Shown here piece by piece: positions 8,516-16,549 of a stretch of DNA of 64,000 bases. Positions within the stretch are counted from its first letter, which is position 1. The number at the start of each line of letters is the position of its first letter. The notes beneath the pieces were generated by a model. The model made no database searches. It worked only from the letters and a program-made list of their open reading frames with translations, and was not told where the DNA came from. Position numbers and translations under genes: made by a program. Source of the stretch: Argonema galeatum A003/A1 (GTDB lineage Bacteria; Cyanobacteriota; Cyanobacteriia; Cyanobacteriales; Aerosakkonemataceae); assembly GCF_023333595.1 (NCBI RefSeq), contig NZ_JAIQZM010000012.1:62001-126000 (forward strand). The letters are read 5' to 3'.

Positions 8516-8738
8516 CCCATTCTTGTCTAAGTTTCAATTGGAATTCCAGGGCATCCACACGCTTAGGCAAAAAACCACGCCACCTATCTAAATCTAGTCC
8601 AGGTGATTTTTGGCTGATCTTTTGAGCCTGGGTTACTACCCGCTGACGAACCAGCATTGCTAAGTCTTCTAACAGACGCTCTTGCTCATCAGGCGTTAAA
8701 GTTTGAGCTTGCTCCAGTACCTCGTTGTAAGTAGACAT
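8505..8738 (-). CDS. Antitoxin of the VapC module
   Basis: 77 residues, start MSTYNEVLEQAQTLTPDEQ, similar to the antitoxin at 7703-7948 in its first half and different in its toxin-binding tail (LDLDRWRGFLPKRV). The toxin reading frame begins inside its last codons. Since the toxin is frameshifted, this may now be an orphan antitoxin. Confidence 0.8.
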   Translation of the reverse strand: MSTYNEVLEQAQTLTPDEQERLLEDLAMLVRQRVVTQAQKISQKSPGLDLDRWRGFLPKRVDALEFQLKLRQEWDEQ

Positions 8739-8761
8739 AGGCTCTTTATTGGGATTTATGG

Positions 8762-8872
8762 CTATTCTTTTCTTGTATTATACTTTGCATCCCCAAGCGT
8801 CATTCTCGTCATCTGTCGCAGTGTCACTGCTCGATCGAGTACAGCTGCATCATAAACTTCTCCCCGTTTCAT
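8762..8872 (-). pseudogene. MazF-like toxin remnant (36 codons)
   Basis: The ATG overlaps the end of the upstream antitoxin gene by four bases, as in intact modules, and the product begins MKRGEVYDA, the usual start of cyanobacterial MazF/PemK toxins. After nine residues the sequence jumps to VLDRAVTLRQMTRMTLGD and stops. This suggests an internal deletion that removed the toxin core. The identity rests on the first nine residues and the gene position. Confidence 0.55.
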
Positions 8873-9144
8873 ACGGCGGATTCTCCCAACTGGAAGGCTT
8901 CCCAACTCGCTACCCCAAACTCAGCCTCCATCTGTAGCACTTGAGCTTGATAATCCGGGTCTTGTGCCATTTCAATGAGTTCAGCATCAATTTCTGCTCG
9001 TTTGAGTGCTTCAAGCTCGTGTAGAAGTGCTTGCGCTACAAATTCATTGCGACTCTTGGCTTTTCCTTGGCTGATTACTCGATCGGTCGCGGCTAAAAGT
9101 TCCGCAGGTAGAGTTATTGTTGTGCGGACACTCTGATTTTGCAT
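8869..9144 (-). CDS. Ribbon-helix-helix antitoxin
   Basis: 91 residues with an N-terminal RHH/CopG DNA-binding motif (SVRTTITLPAELLAATDRVI, SRNEFVAQAL) and an acidic C-terminal toxin-binding region. The downstream toxin is reduced to a 36-codon remnant, so this is probably an orphan antitoxin that could still repress its own promoter. Confidence 0.82.
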   Translation of the reverse strand: MQNQSVRTTITLPAELLAATDRVISQGKAKSRNEFVAQALLHELEALKRAEIDAELIEMAQDPDYQAQVLQMEAEFGVASWEAFQLGESAV

Positions 9145-9216
9145 AACTATTTTGATGTTTAAATTGATGTTGATAATAGCATCAACTTAAGCATAACTTA
9201 AAAATCTTAATCAGTT

Positions 9217-9328
9217 GCGATCGCACTCCCATCTTCTCCAGAATGCGTTGGCGTAGCCTGCCGTAGGCATTCGCACTCCCATCTGACCCAGAATGCGTTG
9301 GCGTAGCCTGCCGTAGGCATTCGCACTC
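9217..9328. repeat. HIP1-led double repeat
   Basis: Begins GCGATCGCACTCCCATCTTC and carries two copies of the unit AATGCGTTGGCGTAGCCTGC + CGTAGGCATTCGCACTC. It has the same composition as 8038-8122 and separates the RHH antitoxin from the next overlapping gene pair. Confidence 0.85.
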
Positions 9329-9354
9329 TTAACTAAACAGCTAAAAACAAATGA

Positions 9355-9657
9355 TTATCCTTCCTGTTTAATTTCGCCTTTAAGTGAGGTTAAAGACCCT
9401 GCTGTGTTCTGGAATAATCCAGATTTTTTGATGTGCATTTCTTTAGCCGATGTGTCAAACATTTGCCGCAATAATGCCTTAGCTTCTGACCGTTCCTCAT
9501 CCGTTAAATAATCCTGACCCCTCACCCCTGCACGATAACCTTTGCCATTACCTACAGCATTAATATAACGCTGCTTGCCTAGATTAAAAATTTCTGTATA
9601 TCTCTGATACTGTTGCTTTTGTTGTTCAGTTTGCTCTTTCATTCTGCTTGCCTCCAA
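9355..9657 (-). CDS. Hypothetical protein, second gene of an overlapping pair
   Basis: 100 residues, Gln/Lys-rich helical start (KEQTEQQKQQYQRY), then YINAVGNGKGYRAG and a C-terminal LKGEIKQEG. No family is recognised. The ATG lies inside the end of the 9639-9833 gene (19-base overlap), showing an operon. An internal Met at residue 6 is a possible start. Its position in a TA array makes a TA-like or accessory role possible but unproven. Confidence 0.6.
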   Translation of the reverse strand: MEASRMKEQTEQQKQQYQRYTEIFNLGKQRYINAVGNGKGYRAGVRGQDYLTDEERSEAKALLRQMFDTSAKEMHIKKSGLFQNTAGSLTSLKGEIKQEG

Positions 9658-9833
9658 TTAGTCGGAACTACAGACCCATCTTGTAAAATAATGGCGTAAG
9701 GTAAAACAGGACTAGGCGTTTGAATATACCAATCTCCCGTATCTTCATCATAAAAATTTGACCCCAGTAAGTCAAGAGTATCCAAAGCATTGATAATGAG
9801 GTACTGCTCTTCTGTAGGTTCTATCATTAACAT
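9639..9833 (-). CDS. Small hypothetical protein, first gene of an overlapping pair
   Basis: 64 residues, acidic: IINALDTLDLLGSNFYDED, then PYAIILQDGSVVPTNW. The start may be Met1 or Met3. No family is recognised. It forms a two-gene unit with the following overlapping gene. Confidence 0.6.
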   Translation of the reverse strand: MLMIEPTEEQYLIINALDTLDLLGSNFYDEDTGDWYIQTPSPVLPYAIILQDGSVVPTNWRQAE

Positions 9834-9907
9834 CCCTATAAATTTACTTTAACAATTTCACAGGAAATAAGGTAAAGTGCCTTAATCAAGTGTAAAGCAT
9901 CATCTTG

Positions 9908-9946
9908 GCTTAACGCTTCTGCAACATAACAGCAGAAGCGTTAAGC
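9908..9946. repeat. Perfect 15-bp inverted repeat
   Basis: GCTTAACGCTTCTGC and its exact complement are separated by nine bases. It lies just before another GCGTTGGCGTAGCC unit (9963-9999). It could form a hairpin; there is no U-tract for a classical terminator. Confidence 0.7.
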
Positions 9947-9962
9947 ACTTCTATCTTTCCCA

Positions 9963-9999
9963 GAATGCGTTGGCGTAGCCTGCCGTAGGCATTCGCACT
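9963..9999. repeat. Dispersed GCGTTGGCGTAGCC...CATTCGC repeat unit
   Basis: One further copy of the 35-bp unit seen at 8062, 9244 and 9292. Copies are nearly identical, as expected for a recently spreading or gene-converted repeat. Confidence 0.8.
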
Positions 10000-10067
10000 A
10001 AAATTAATTTTGGTATTTAAGACAGCGCAGGCGGTATGAACTCGTGTAGCCGCGCATGACAACGTTA

Positions 10068-10093
10068 GTAGGGTGGGAATTTGCCCACCCTAC
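10068..10093 (-). terminator. Hairpin downstream of ycf37
   Basis: GTAGGGTGGG, a six-base loop, then CCCACCCTAC, directly after the ycf37 stop codon on the minus strand. The stem is perfect, but no clear U-run follows. Confidence 0.55.
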
Positions 10094-10098
10094 TGTCA

Positions 10099-10629
10099 TT
10101 AACTAGATGGCACTAATCGTCGGCGTAGAGATTCAGCACGCCGTTTAGAAATAGAGTTGTTTGGCTCTAGTTTCAAAGCTTCGTCATAAGTTTGCAATGC
10201 TTGAGAAGTTAACTTCTTTTTCTCATAGGCATGACCGAGATTGTTCATGGCTGTGACATAACCAGGATCTCGCTTCAAAGCTTCTTTGTAGTTACGAATT
10301 GCCAAGTCGAACTGCTCTTGGGCAAAGTAGGCATAGCCCAATCCGTTGTAAATGAGGGCAACATTTTCTTCGGTTTCTTCTTCGGCAGCTTTAACCGCCC
10401 TTTGGAACACGGGAATAGACTGCGAGTACAGCTTTTTATCGAGATAAATGCTAGCCAATTCGTAATACTCTTGAGCGTTGCCTTTCTCGTTTTTCAGCTT
10501 ATTTTGCAACCGCGTAAGCGCATTTTCAACTTTGCGCGTTTTGAAGATCTGGCGAAAAATTGCGACGGCGGCTAAAGATAGCAGTGCCAGCAATATAGAG
10601 AGATAAAAAACTGGAAGTAAGCTTTGCAT
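10099..10629 (-). CDS. ycf37: Ycf37 photosystem I assembly TPR protein
   Basis: 176 residues with one N-terminal transmembrane helix (about 5-25) followed by a short basic linker and three tetratricopeptide repeats (ELASIYLDKKLYSQSIPVF, IYNGLGYAYFAQEQFDLAI, AMNNLGHAYEKKKLTSQAL). Length and architecture match Ycf37, a thylakoid membrane factor needed for assembly or stability of photosystem I. It sits alone, 28 bases downstream of the binding-protein gene on the same strand. TPR proteins are easily confused, but the anchored three-TPR form is characteristic. Confidence 0.85.
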   Translation of the reverse strand: MQSLLPVFYLSILLALLSLAAVAIFRQIFKTRKVENALTRLQNKLKNEKGNAQEYYELASIYLDKKLYSQSIPVFQRAVKAAEEETEENVALIYNGLGYAYFAQEQFDLAIRNYKEALKRDPGYVTAMNNLGHAYEKKKLTSQALQTYDEALKLEPNNSISKRRAESLRRRLVPSS

Positions 10630-10657
10630 AACTTTTTAAAGGGGGCAAATTTCAACA

Positions 10658-11593
10658 TTATTTTAAATTATCCCAAGGCAGTCCCCAATAGATAGCCCGT
10701 TGCTGCAACCAACCGTCGGTTTTCCAACGATCGATCGCCTCGTTTACCCTGCGCCGTAAATCATCATACTGCACTCCCTTGGGCATAACCACACACAGGG
10801 GTTCGGCTGAAAGCAGGGTTGGCACTATTCGGTACTGGGGATATTCTTGCACCCAGCCGGTGAGGACGGTAACATCGGCGGCAAAGACAGTTGCGCCACC
10901 GGATTCGAGGAGCGATCGGGCCTCTTGATATGATGCCACACCGACGAGCCGAGCTGTCGGTAACTGATACCGCACTTTGGCAATGGTGCTGGAACCGTAC
11001 AGCAAGGCAATTTTCCCTTGCTGTATATCGCTGAGTCGTTGCACGGACGCATCTTTGGTTACGAAAGCGATGCCATCCATATAGTACGGTGTGCTAAAGC
11101 TAACCAACCGAGTCCGAGATTCGGTTGCTGTCACCCTGGCAATGGCGAGATCGGCTTTTCCTGCCAATACAGCGTTGAGGCGATCGCGATTTGCCACCGC
11201 CTGCAATCTAACTGCATCGGGACGCCCCAACAATTCTTCACCCAAGCGTCGCGCCAAGTCAATTTCTAAGCCTTGCAGGTTGCCTGTCCCATCCCGAAAT
11301 CCCAGCGGACGCAAATTATCCTTAACTGCAACAATCAGGTAGCCCCGTTCCTGAATTTCTTTCAGTTCGGCAGCAATACTCGCACAAGGCAAAATCATTC
11401 CCAGACAAAGCCAGGGAACGAGGTAAAAAGGCAAAAGGAATAGAGGAAAAAGATGCGACTTTTTGCATTGAAACCTGCCTACGCAGGTTTTGTTTGTGTA
11501 GCCCCAGCCTTTAGGCTGTGGGCTAAAAGCAATTTTGGCAACAGGTCTGTTTTGCTCTTTTTCCTTTTGCCTTTTACCTTTTACCTCAATCAT
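10658..11593 (-). CDS. Periplasmic amino-acid-type (family 3) substrate-binding protein
   Basis: The core from about residue 75 is a solute-binding protein of the family 3 type: [62 protein letters not shown] and a closing LGLPWDN-like end. No permease genes are adjacent, so the transporter partner is unknown, or the protein may act as a sensor. The start is uncertain: residues 1-45 are translated from a hairpin-rich repeat (11459-11535), and a hydrophobic signal-like segment (about 46-66) follows it. A repeat insertion may have replaced the original 5' end. The next in-frame Met is residue 66 (11398). The reading frame overlaps the rplT stop by 4 bases. Confidence 0.75.
   Translation of the reverse strand: MIEVKGKRQKEKEQNRPVAKIAFSPQPKGWGYTNKTCVGRFQCKKSHLFPLFLLPFYLVPWLCLGMILPCASIAAELKEIQERGYLIVAVKDNLRPLGFRDGTGNLQGLEIDLARRLGEELLGRPDAVRLQAVANRDRLNAVLAGKADLAIARVTATESRTRLVSFSTPYYMDGIAFVTKDASVQRLSDIQQGKIALLYGSSTIAKVRYQLPTARLVGVASYQEARSLLESGGATVFAADVTVLTGWVQEYPQYRIVPTLLSAEPLCVVMPKGVQYDDLRRRVNEAIDRWKTDGWLQQRAIYWGLPWDNLK
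11459..11535. repeat. Double-hairpin repeat inside the 5' end of a reading frame
   Basis: Contains AACCTGCCTACGCAGGTTT and AGCCCCAGCC/GGCTGTGGGCT hairpins, of a kind common between cyanobacterial genes. It overlaps the annotated N terminus of the binding-protein gene and thus casts doubt on that start. Confidence 0.65.
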
Positions 11594-11943
11594 TTAGCGT
11601 TGTTTGCCAATTCGACAACTTTGCCGAAACTGTCCGGGTCGAGGATCGCGAGTTGGGCCAGCATTTTGCGATTGATTTCGATGTTGGCTTTTTTCATGTT
11701 GCCCATCAATCGGCTGTAGCTGACGCCATGCAGGTGTGCGGCAGCGTTAATGCGTGCGATCCAGAGGCGGCGGAAGTCGCGCTTCCGCTTTTTGCGATCG
11801 CGGTAGGCATTCCGCAGCGCCTTCATCACCTGTTGATTGGCGGTGCGAAACAGCGTTGAGTGAGAACCGCGAAATCCTTTCGCCAGTTTGAGAATTTTCT
11901 TGCGGCGTTTGCGAGCAACGTTACCGCGTTTTACCCTTGTCAT
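11590..11943 (-). CDS. rplT: 50S ribosomal protein L20
   Basis: 117 residues, highly basic, with the expected N-terminal [20 protein letters not shown] and core [21 protein letters not shown]20 binds 23S rRNA and is required early in 50S assembly. It follows rpmI with 88 bases between, the conserved rpmI-rplT order. infC, which precedes the pair in many bacteria, is not here. Confidence 0.97.
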   Translation of the reverse strand: MTRVKRGNVARKRRKKILKLAKGFRGSHSTLFRTANQQVMKALRNAYRDRKKRKRDFRRLWIARINAAAHLHGVSYSRLMGNMKKANIEINRKMLAQLAILDPDSFGKVVELANNAK

Positions 11944-12031
11944 GGTTAGCTGTTAGTTGTTGGTTGTTGGTTGTTATTTGTCAAGAGTCAGGACTAAGTA
12001 TAACTTCTGTATTTTCCCTAGCCCCTAGTCC

Positions 12032-12229
12032 CTATAAATAGGGGAGCATCAGGCGCACGTTTTCGGCGTCGCGCTCATCCACAAGTGCTGGGTTAGATAG
12101 CTGACGCTTACGCTTAGGGCTCTTGTGCTGTAGCAAGTGGTTTTTAAAGGCGTGGCGGCGCATAATTTTACCGCTGCCCGTTTTTCTGAACCGCTTCGCC
12201 GCAGATCTGCGAGTTTTCAGTTTTGGCAT
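12032..12229 (-). CDS. rpmI: 50S ribosomal protein L35
   Basis: 65 residues, start [20 protein letters not shown], with [19 protein letters not shown], diagnostic for L35. It is the first gene of the rpmI-rplT operon. In many bacteria L20 represses this operon at a structured leader; I could not confirm such a structure by eye. Confidence 0.97.
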   Translation of the reverse strand: MPKLKTRRSAAKRFRKTGSGKIMRRHAFKNHLLQHKSPKRKRQLSNPALVDERDAENVRLMLPYL

Positions 12230-12331
12230 GGACTTACTTTAATTGGACACAATCTACAATGATACCATAAGTAGACTCAGTTATCAATACTGCTGCGGTA
12301 AAGTTACAAGGTGATAGGAGGCTGACCAAAA

Positions 12332-13315
12332 ATGAATATACCTACAATTATTAATGTCGCCATAAGTTTAATTTTTATTTTCCTGATTTTGAGCTTGTTG
12401 ACTTCGGAGATTCAGGAAGCGATCGCAACATTGCGCGAGTGGAGAGCTAAGCATCTCAAAAACTCTATCATAACTCTTTTGAATCAAGAAATCACCGAGA
12501 AACTTTACACTCACGACCTAATACAATCTCTTAATCAAAAAGGTAAAAACCGAGCTTCTAACGGCCCATCTTATATTCCTTCAGACATTTTTGCATCGGT
12601 TTTGATAGATATTTTCACATTATACCTCAGTGACTCCCAAGGCATCGCCATTCTGGAAACAAAAATCAATAATTCGGCACTGCCTCAAAATTTAAAAAAT
12701 ATTCTTCTTACTTTTGTTAAAACGATTGAAACTCAAGACTGTAAACTCGACTCCGCAGTTAAAGATTTGCATCATCAAATTGCGACTTGGTTCGATGAAT
12801 CTATGCAACGATCCTCCGGCGTCTACAAACGTAATGCCAAGGGAATGTCTTTTTTGCTTGGTTTGGCAGTCGCAGTAATTGCTAATGCCGATACTGTTTA
12901 CCTGGTACAAAGATTGCACAAAGAAGAGATTTTGCGTTCTACAGTGGCTCAAGTTAGTGAAGAGATACTGGCGAAAAATTCTGATGCGATCGTCAAATGT
13001 TTGAATACGGCTAAAGACCAAGCAAGTAAGGATAAATGTTTAGTACCTCTGAGGCAAAATCTCAATACAGCTTTAAATGATATCTCTTCGCTGCCGATTG
13101 GCTGGAATCTTTCTAATCCCTTAAAACAATTGCAAGAACAGCAATCGATTTCATCTGTCGGAACGTGGGATTTGCGAGGTATAATTAAAGTTATTTTTGG
13201 TTGGTTTTTAAGCGCTGTGGCTATTTCTATGGGCGCACCCTTTTGGTTTGAAGCGCTGAATAAGATAATTAATGTTCGGAATGCGGGTAAGAAGCCTAAT
13301 TCTACTGCTGAGTAA
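12332..13315 (+). CDS. Conserved membrane protein of unknown function
   Basis: 327 residues. An N-terminal membrane helix (about 5-27) is followed by a long cytoplasmic region and then DESMQRSSGVYKRNAKGM, the hydrophobic SFLLGLAVAVIANADTVYLV, and a C-terminal helix ending GAPFWFEALNKIINVRNAG. The W/F-DESM-R-SG-YKRN and GAPFWF-LNK-N-R motifs recur in a widespread uncharacterised family of bacterial membrane proteins that I recognise but cannot name. A ribosome-binding GATAGGAGG lies just upstream of the ATG. It is transcribed away from rpmI. No operon partner is evident. Confidence 0.75.
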   Translation: MNIPTIINVAISLIFIFLILSLLTSEIQEAIATLREWRAKHLKNSIITLLNQEITEKLYTHDLIQSLNQKGKNRASNGPSYIPSDIFASVLIDIFTLYLSDSQGIAILETKINNSALPQNLKNILLTFVKTIETQDCKLDSAVKDLHHQIATWFDESMQRSSGVYKRNAKGMSFLLGLAVAVIANADTVYLVQRLHKEEILRSTVAQVSEEILAKNSDAIVKCLNTAKDQASKDKCLVPLRQNLNTALNDISSLPIGWNLSNPLKQLQEQQSISSVGTWDLRGIIKVIFGWFLSAVAISMGAPFWFEALNKIINVRNAGKKPNSTAE

Positions 13316-13571
13316 GAGAGAGATCGCATATTCCCATGCAATCTTTCTCAACGAGTTAGCCTAATTTCGTTGAAAATATAGTAGCATCGATTAAAATAGG
13401 TACAAGCACAATGCAGGTATGATGAGACGATGGCAGAGCCTCAATTAATGATCCTACCATCCTTATTAATGCGATCGGGACTTCAGATTCGCCAAGTCGA
13501 TTACATCATTATTTTCAAGTTTACAAGCGATTCTCTGCTAATATGAGGTAAACCCCTCAAGAGGAGGATAT
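13316..13571. other. Intergenic region without recognised features
   Basis: AT-rich sequence with no gene and no strong repeat. The only clear signal is the AAGAGGAGGATAT ribosome-binding site just before the ATG at 13572. Confidence 0.6.
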
Positions 13572-13781
13572 ATGTCTGAAATTACCTTAGAGGAAAGTAA
13601 ACTAAAAGAACTGCTGAAAACAGCGCTCGTTGAGCTACTTCAAGAACAGAAAGAGGTATTCTCAGATTTATTGGCTGAAATCATAGAAGACATAGCCTTA
13701 GAAAAGGCTATCAGAGAAGGTGAAAATACCGATACTGTCAGCCGAGATGCAATTTTCAAGCTTTTGGAAGGTAAAGGATGA
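13572..13781 (+). CDS. Antitoxin of a RelE module
   Basis: 69 residues, Glu/Leu-rich helical (KLKELLKTALVELLQEQKEV, AIREGENTDTVSRDAIFKLL). The C-terminal REG...VSRDAIF-LL pattern recurs in cyanobacterial RelE antitoxins. It is preceded by a strong AGAGGAGG and overlaps the toxin gene by ATGA. Confidence 0.85.
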   Translation: MSEITLEESKLKELLKTALVELLQEQKEVFSDLLAEIIEDIALEKAIREGENTDTVSRDAIFKLLEGKG

Positions 13782-14044
13782 ACGTAGAGTTCAGAAAAAG
13801 CTTTGAGAAAGATTTGGGGAATCTGCGGGATGAAGCATTACTGCAAAGGATTAAGGCGGTAATTGAAGAAGTCGAGGTCGCCGAGAATCTGGGCAACCTG
13901 AGTAATATTAAAAAAGTAAAAGCCGACGGTGACTATTATCGCATCAGAGTAGGAGAATATAGAATCGGTATGGCAGTAAATGAGGGTACGGTCATTTTTG
14001 TTAGAGTGCTGCACAGAAAAGAAGTTTACAGGTACTTTCCATAA
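13778..14044 (+). CDS. relE: RelE-type toxin
   Basis: 88 residues: VEFRKSFEKDLGNLRDEALL, then YYRIRVGEYRIGMAV and the terminal VLHRKEVYRYFP, the normal RelE fold with its conserved C-terminal Arg/Tyr positions. Start overlaps the antitoxin stop (ATGA), so translation is coupled. The gene looks intact. Confidence 0.9.
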   Translation: MNVEFRKSFEKDLGNLRDEALLQRIKAVIEEVEVAENLGNLSNIKKVKADGDYYRIRVGEYRIGMAVNEGTVIFVRVLHRKEVYRYFP

Positions 14045-14068
14045 TTTGTGGATAGATGTATATCCCAT

Positions 14069-14743
14069 TTAACCAATCTTTTCCAACCCTTGCAAAACAT
14101 TTTCAGCAGTTGTCGTCCAACCCACAATCCCACCTTGAGCGCGAATCATTTCAATTGTAGCTTGTTTAAATTCTGGAAAATAACTTTCTGTAGCATCTTC
14201 AACCAACAAACATTCAAATCCTCGATCGTTTGCTTCGCGCATGGTTGTCTGCACGCAAACTTCTGTTGTTACTCCGGCAAACATCAAATGGGTAATGCCT
14301 TTATCGCGTAAAATAGATTCCAAATTGGTATGATAAAAAGCGCCTTTGCCCGGTTTGGTAATTATGATTTCATCAGGTAGTGGTGCGAGTGCTGGGATAA
14401 TTGCATTACCGGGTTCGCCCAAAACCAAAATACGTCCCAAAGGGCCTACATCGCCGATTTTCAAGTTGCCTTTGCCCCGGTTAAGCTTGGAGGGGGGACA
14501 GTCGGAAAGGTCTGATTTGTGACCTTCGAGGGTGTGGATAATGGGGAGATGACGATCGCGAAAAGCATCCAACAAGCGCTTCAGTGTTGGTACGATCGCT
14601 TGTAGCCTAGTAACATCATTACCCAAAGCCTCTCCAAAACCCCCTGGTTCTAAAAAATCTCGCTGCATATCGATTACCACCAGCGCAACCTTAGTGGCGT
14701 CCGGCAGTTCATAATCATAAGGTTGGGCAGAAATTAAAACCAT
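14069..14743 (-). CDS. Isochorismatase-fold cysteine hydrolase (first paralogue)
   Basis: 224 residues, cysteine hydrolase of the isochorismatase-like superfamily. The catalytic triad is visible as Asp in VVIDMQRDF, Lys in KPGKGAF and Cys in [16 protein letters not shown]. The closest activities I know for this sequence type are ureide/biuret or ureidoacrylate amidohydrolases. It is related to the BiuH-like gene at 25223 but not identical in specificity segments. Its start codon lies only four bases from the start of the divergent allophanate-hydrolase-like gene, so its promoter must lie inside that neighbour. The context with a nucleobase/nucleoside-type ABC transporter suggests hydrolysis of an imported nitrogen compound (inference). 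Confidence 0.85.
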   Translation of the reverse strand: MVLISAQPYDYELPDATKVALVVIDMQRDFLEPGGFGEALGNDVTRLQAIVPTLKRLLDAFRDRHLPIIHTLEGHKSDLSDCPPSKLNRGKGNLKIGDVGPLGRILVLGEPGNAIIPALAPLPDEIIITKPGKGAFYHTNLESILRDKGITHLMFAGVTTEVCVQTTMREANDRGFECLLVEDATESYFPEFKQATIEMIRAQGGIVGWTTTAENVLQGLEKIG

Positions 14744-14747
14744 AACG

Positions 14748-15143
14748 ATGGAAACCGTGCATTTGGCTGTAAATGGTACATTAATGCGAGGATTGGAACT
14801 GAATCCTAACCTATTGGCTGTTGGTGCTACTTTTGTGCGAGAAGCTTTGACAGAAGCAACTTATCGGTTGTGGTCAATAGACGATCGCCATCCAGCTATG
14901 ATACGAGTAAGTACAGGTGGAAATGCGATCGCACTAGAAATCTGGCTTGTTCCCACATCTGGAATTTGCACAATTTTATTGCAAGAACCACCTGGATTGT
15001 GCATCGGCAAAATTCGTCTAGCAGATGGCGAAGAAGTACTTGGTGTTTTAGGCGAATCAGTTCTTTGCGAAGGTAAGCCCGAAATCACCCATTGGGGAGG
15101 CTGGCGTGCCTATATTGCCGACTCAGCTAAGCATAAAATATAA
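14748..15143 (+). CDS. Allophanate hydrolase C-terminal domain-like protein
   Basis: 131 residues that match the C-terminal domain of allophanate hydrolase (AtzF), a gamma-glutamylcyclotransferase-like fold: [35 protein letters not shown] and the closing [11 protein letters not shown]. The amidase half of AtzF is absent, here and in the neighbouring sequence. In AtzF this domain completes the conversion of allophanate to ammonia; as a free protein it may act with one of the cysteine hydrolases nearby. The ATG faces the 14069-14743 gene head to head, with four bases between start codons. Confidence 0.8.
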   Translation: METVHLAVNGTLMRGLELNPNLLAVGATFVREALTEATYRLWSIDDRHPAMIRVSTGGNAIALEIWLVPTSGICTILLQEPPGLCIGKIRLADGEEVLGVLGESVLCEGKPEITHWGGWRAYIADSAKHKI

Positions 15144-15157
15144 CCCATGCGCCAAAT

Positions 15158-15171
15158 GTATTGCAAAGTAC
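15158..15171 (+). promoter_or_regulatory. NtcA-type box upstream of BMP transporter operon
   Basis: GTATTGCAAAGTAC fits the consensus GTA-N8-TAC exactly. About 22 bases downstream is a weak -10-like TTAAAT (15194-15199), near the usual spacing of NtcA-activated promoters, which lack a -35. The site is 115 bases before the GTG of the binding-protein gene. NtcA is the global nitrogen activator of cyanobacteria, so the box suggests induction under nitrogen limitation. A single 14-bp match can occur by chance. Confidence 0.6.
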
Positions 15172-15285
15172 AAAACTCTATGCTAAGCAATGCTTAAATC
15201 AGTTCGTTATCCAGCCTCTGTCATCTGTCTTAAAGCAGAAATTAATATAAGTTTACCTTCACCCCTTTCAAAGGAGGGCTAGAAA

Positions 15286-16494
15286 GTGAGTACTAGACGC
15301 CCCTTGCATCTAAATCGCCGTCAAATAATACGTGGTATTTTAGCTACCACAGCTTTTGGAGTTAGTTCGCGTCTTTGGACTGGATGTACGCCCAATACAC
15401 CACCAAGTGCAACAAACCCATCAACCCCAAGCAATTCAGCTTCAACAGGGGCAGTCAAGCCAATAACAATGGGATTCATCTATGTCGGTCCCAAAGACGA
15501 TTATGGCTACAATCAAGCCCACGCACTAGGAAAAGAAGGTGTATCAAAATTACCTTGGGTGAAAACCGTAGAGCAAGCTAACGTTCCTGAAACCACAGAA
15601 GTACAGGAAGCAATGCGGAATATGATCGAGCAAGACGGTGCAACTGTTCTATTTCCCACATCTTTCGGTTACTTCGATCCGCATATTTTGAAACTTGCCA
15701 AAGATTATCCCGAAGTGCAATTTTTCCACTGCGGTGGACTTTACGAAGAGGGGAAACACCCGAAAAATGTTGGTAGTTACTATGGCTATATTGACGAAGC
15801 TCAATACATAGCAGGAATTGTTGCAGCCCATACTACTAAGTCAGGCAAACTAGGATTCGTCGCCGCCAAACCAATCCCTCAACTAATCCGCAATATCAAC
15901 AGTTTTACTTTAGGCGCACGCAGCGTTAATCCCAAGATTACCACTCAAGTTATCTTCACGGGTGACTGGTCTTTACCTGTTAAAGAAGCCGAAGCTGCCA
16001 ATAGCATGATCGACCAAGGAGTGGATGTGCTGACCTGTCACGTAGACAGCCCCAAAGTTGTGATGGAAACTGCGGAAAAACGAGGTGTTTTCTGTAGCGG
16101 CTACCATGCGAATCAAGCAACCCTGGCTCCTAAAGGTTATCTCACAGGTGCAGAGTGGGACTGGACAAATGTCTATTCCAGATATGCGGAAATGATTCGC
16201 GATGGCAAAACTTTAATGAACGGAGGAATCTCGCATTTGGTGCGCGGTGGTTTGAAGGATGGTTTTTGTAAAGTATCAAACTATGGGTCAGTTGTTAGCG
16301 AAGCAGCAAAGAAGGATGCTGATGCCGCCAAAGCTAAGTTTATGGATGGCAGCATGGTGATTTACAAAGGAGAAATTAAAGATAATACTGGCAAAACAGT
16401 AGTTGCGTCGGCTAAAGAGTACAAACAGGAAAACCCCGAACTGGAAAAAATGAATTGGCTGGTCGAAGGTGTGCTTGGTAGTACGGCGAGCTAA
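15286..16494 (+). CDS. BMP-family ABC transporter substrate-binding lipoprotein
   Basis: 402 residues. The N terminus has a twin-arginine-like NRRQIIRGI and a possible lipobox ending in WTGC, followed by a Ser/Thr/Pro linker and a BMP/PnrA-type binding domain (TMGFIYVGPKDDYGYNQAH, FFHCGGL, GYIDEAQYIAGIVAA, AEWDWTNVYSRY). BMP proteins bind nucleosides or related purine compounds and deliver them to an ABC permease. The GTG start at 15286 has an AAAGGAGGG Shine-Dalgarno. It is first in an operon with two permeases and lies below an NtcA-like box. Confidence 0.9.
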   Translation: MSTRRPLHLNRRQIIRGILATTAFGVSSRLWTGCTPNTPPSATNPSTPSNSASTGAVKPITMGFIYVGPKDDYGYNQAHALGKEGVSKLPWVKTVEQANVPETTEVQEAMRNMIEQDGATVLFPTSFGYFDPHILKLAKDYPEVQFFHCGGLYEEGKHPKNVGSYYGYIDEAQYIAGIVAAHTTKSGKLGFVAAKPIPQLIRNINSFTLGARSVNPKITTQVIFTGDWSLPVKEAEAANSMIDQGVDVLTCHVDSPKVVMETAEKRGVFCSGYHANQATLAPKGYLTGAEWDWTNVYSRYAEMIRDGKTLMNGGISHLVRGGLKDGFCKVSNYGSVVSEAAKKDADAAKAKFMDGSMVIYKGEIKDNTGKTVVASAKEYKQENPELEKMNWLVEGVLGSTAS

Positions 16495-16549
16495 AAATAG
16501 TTTTTAGGTTTGAGTTTTGAATTAAGAACTGATAAAGTGTTCGAGCGCT

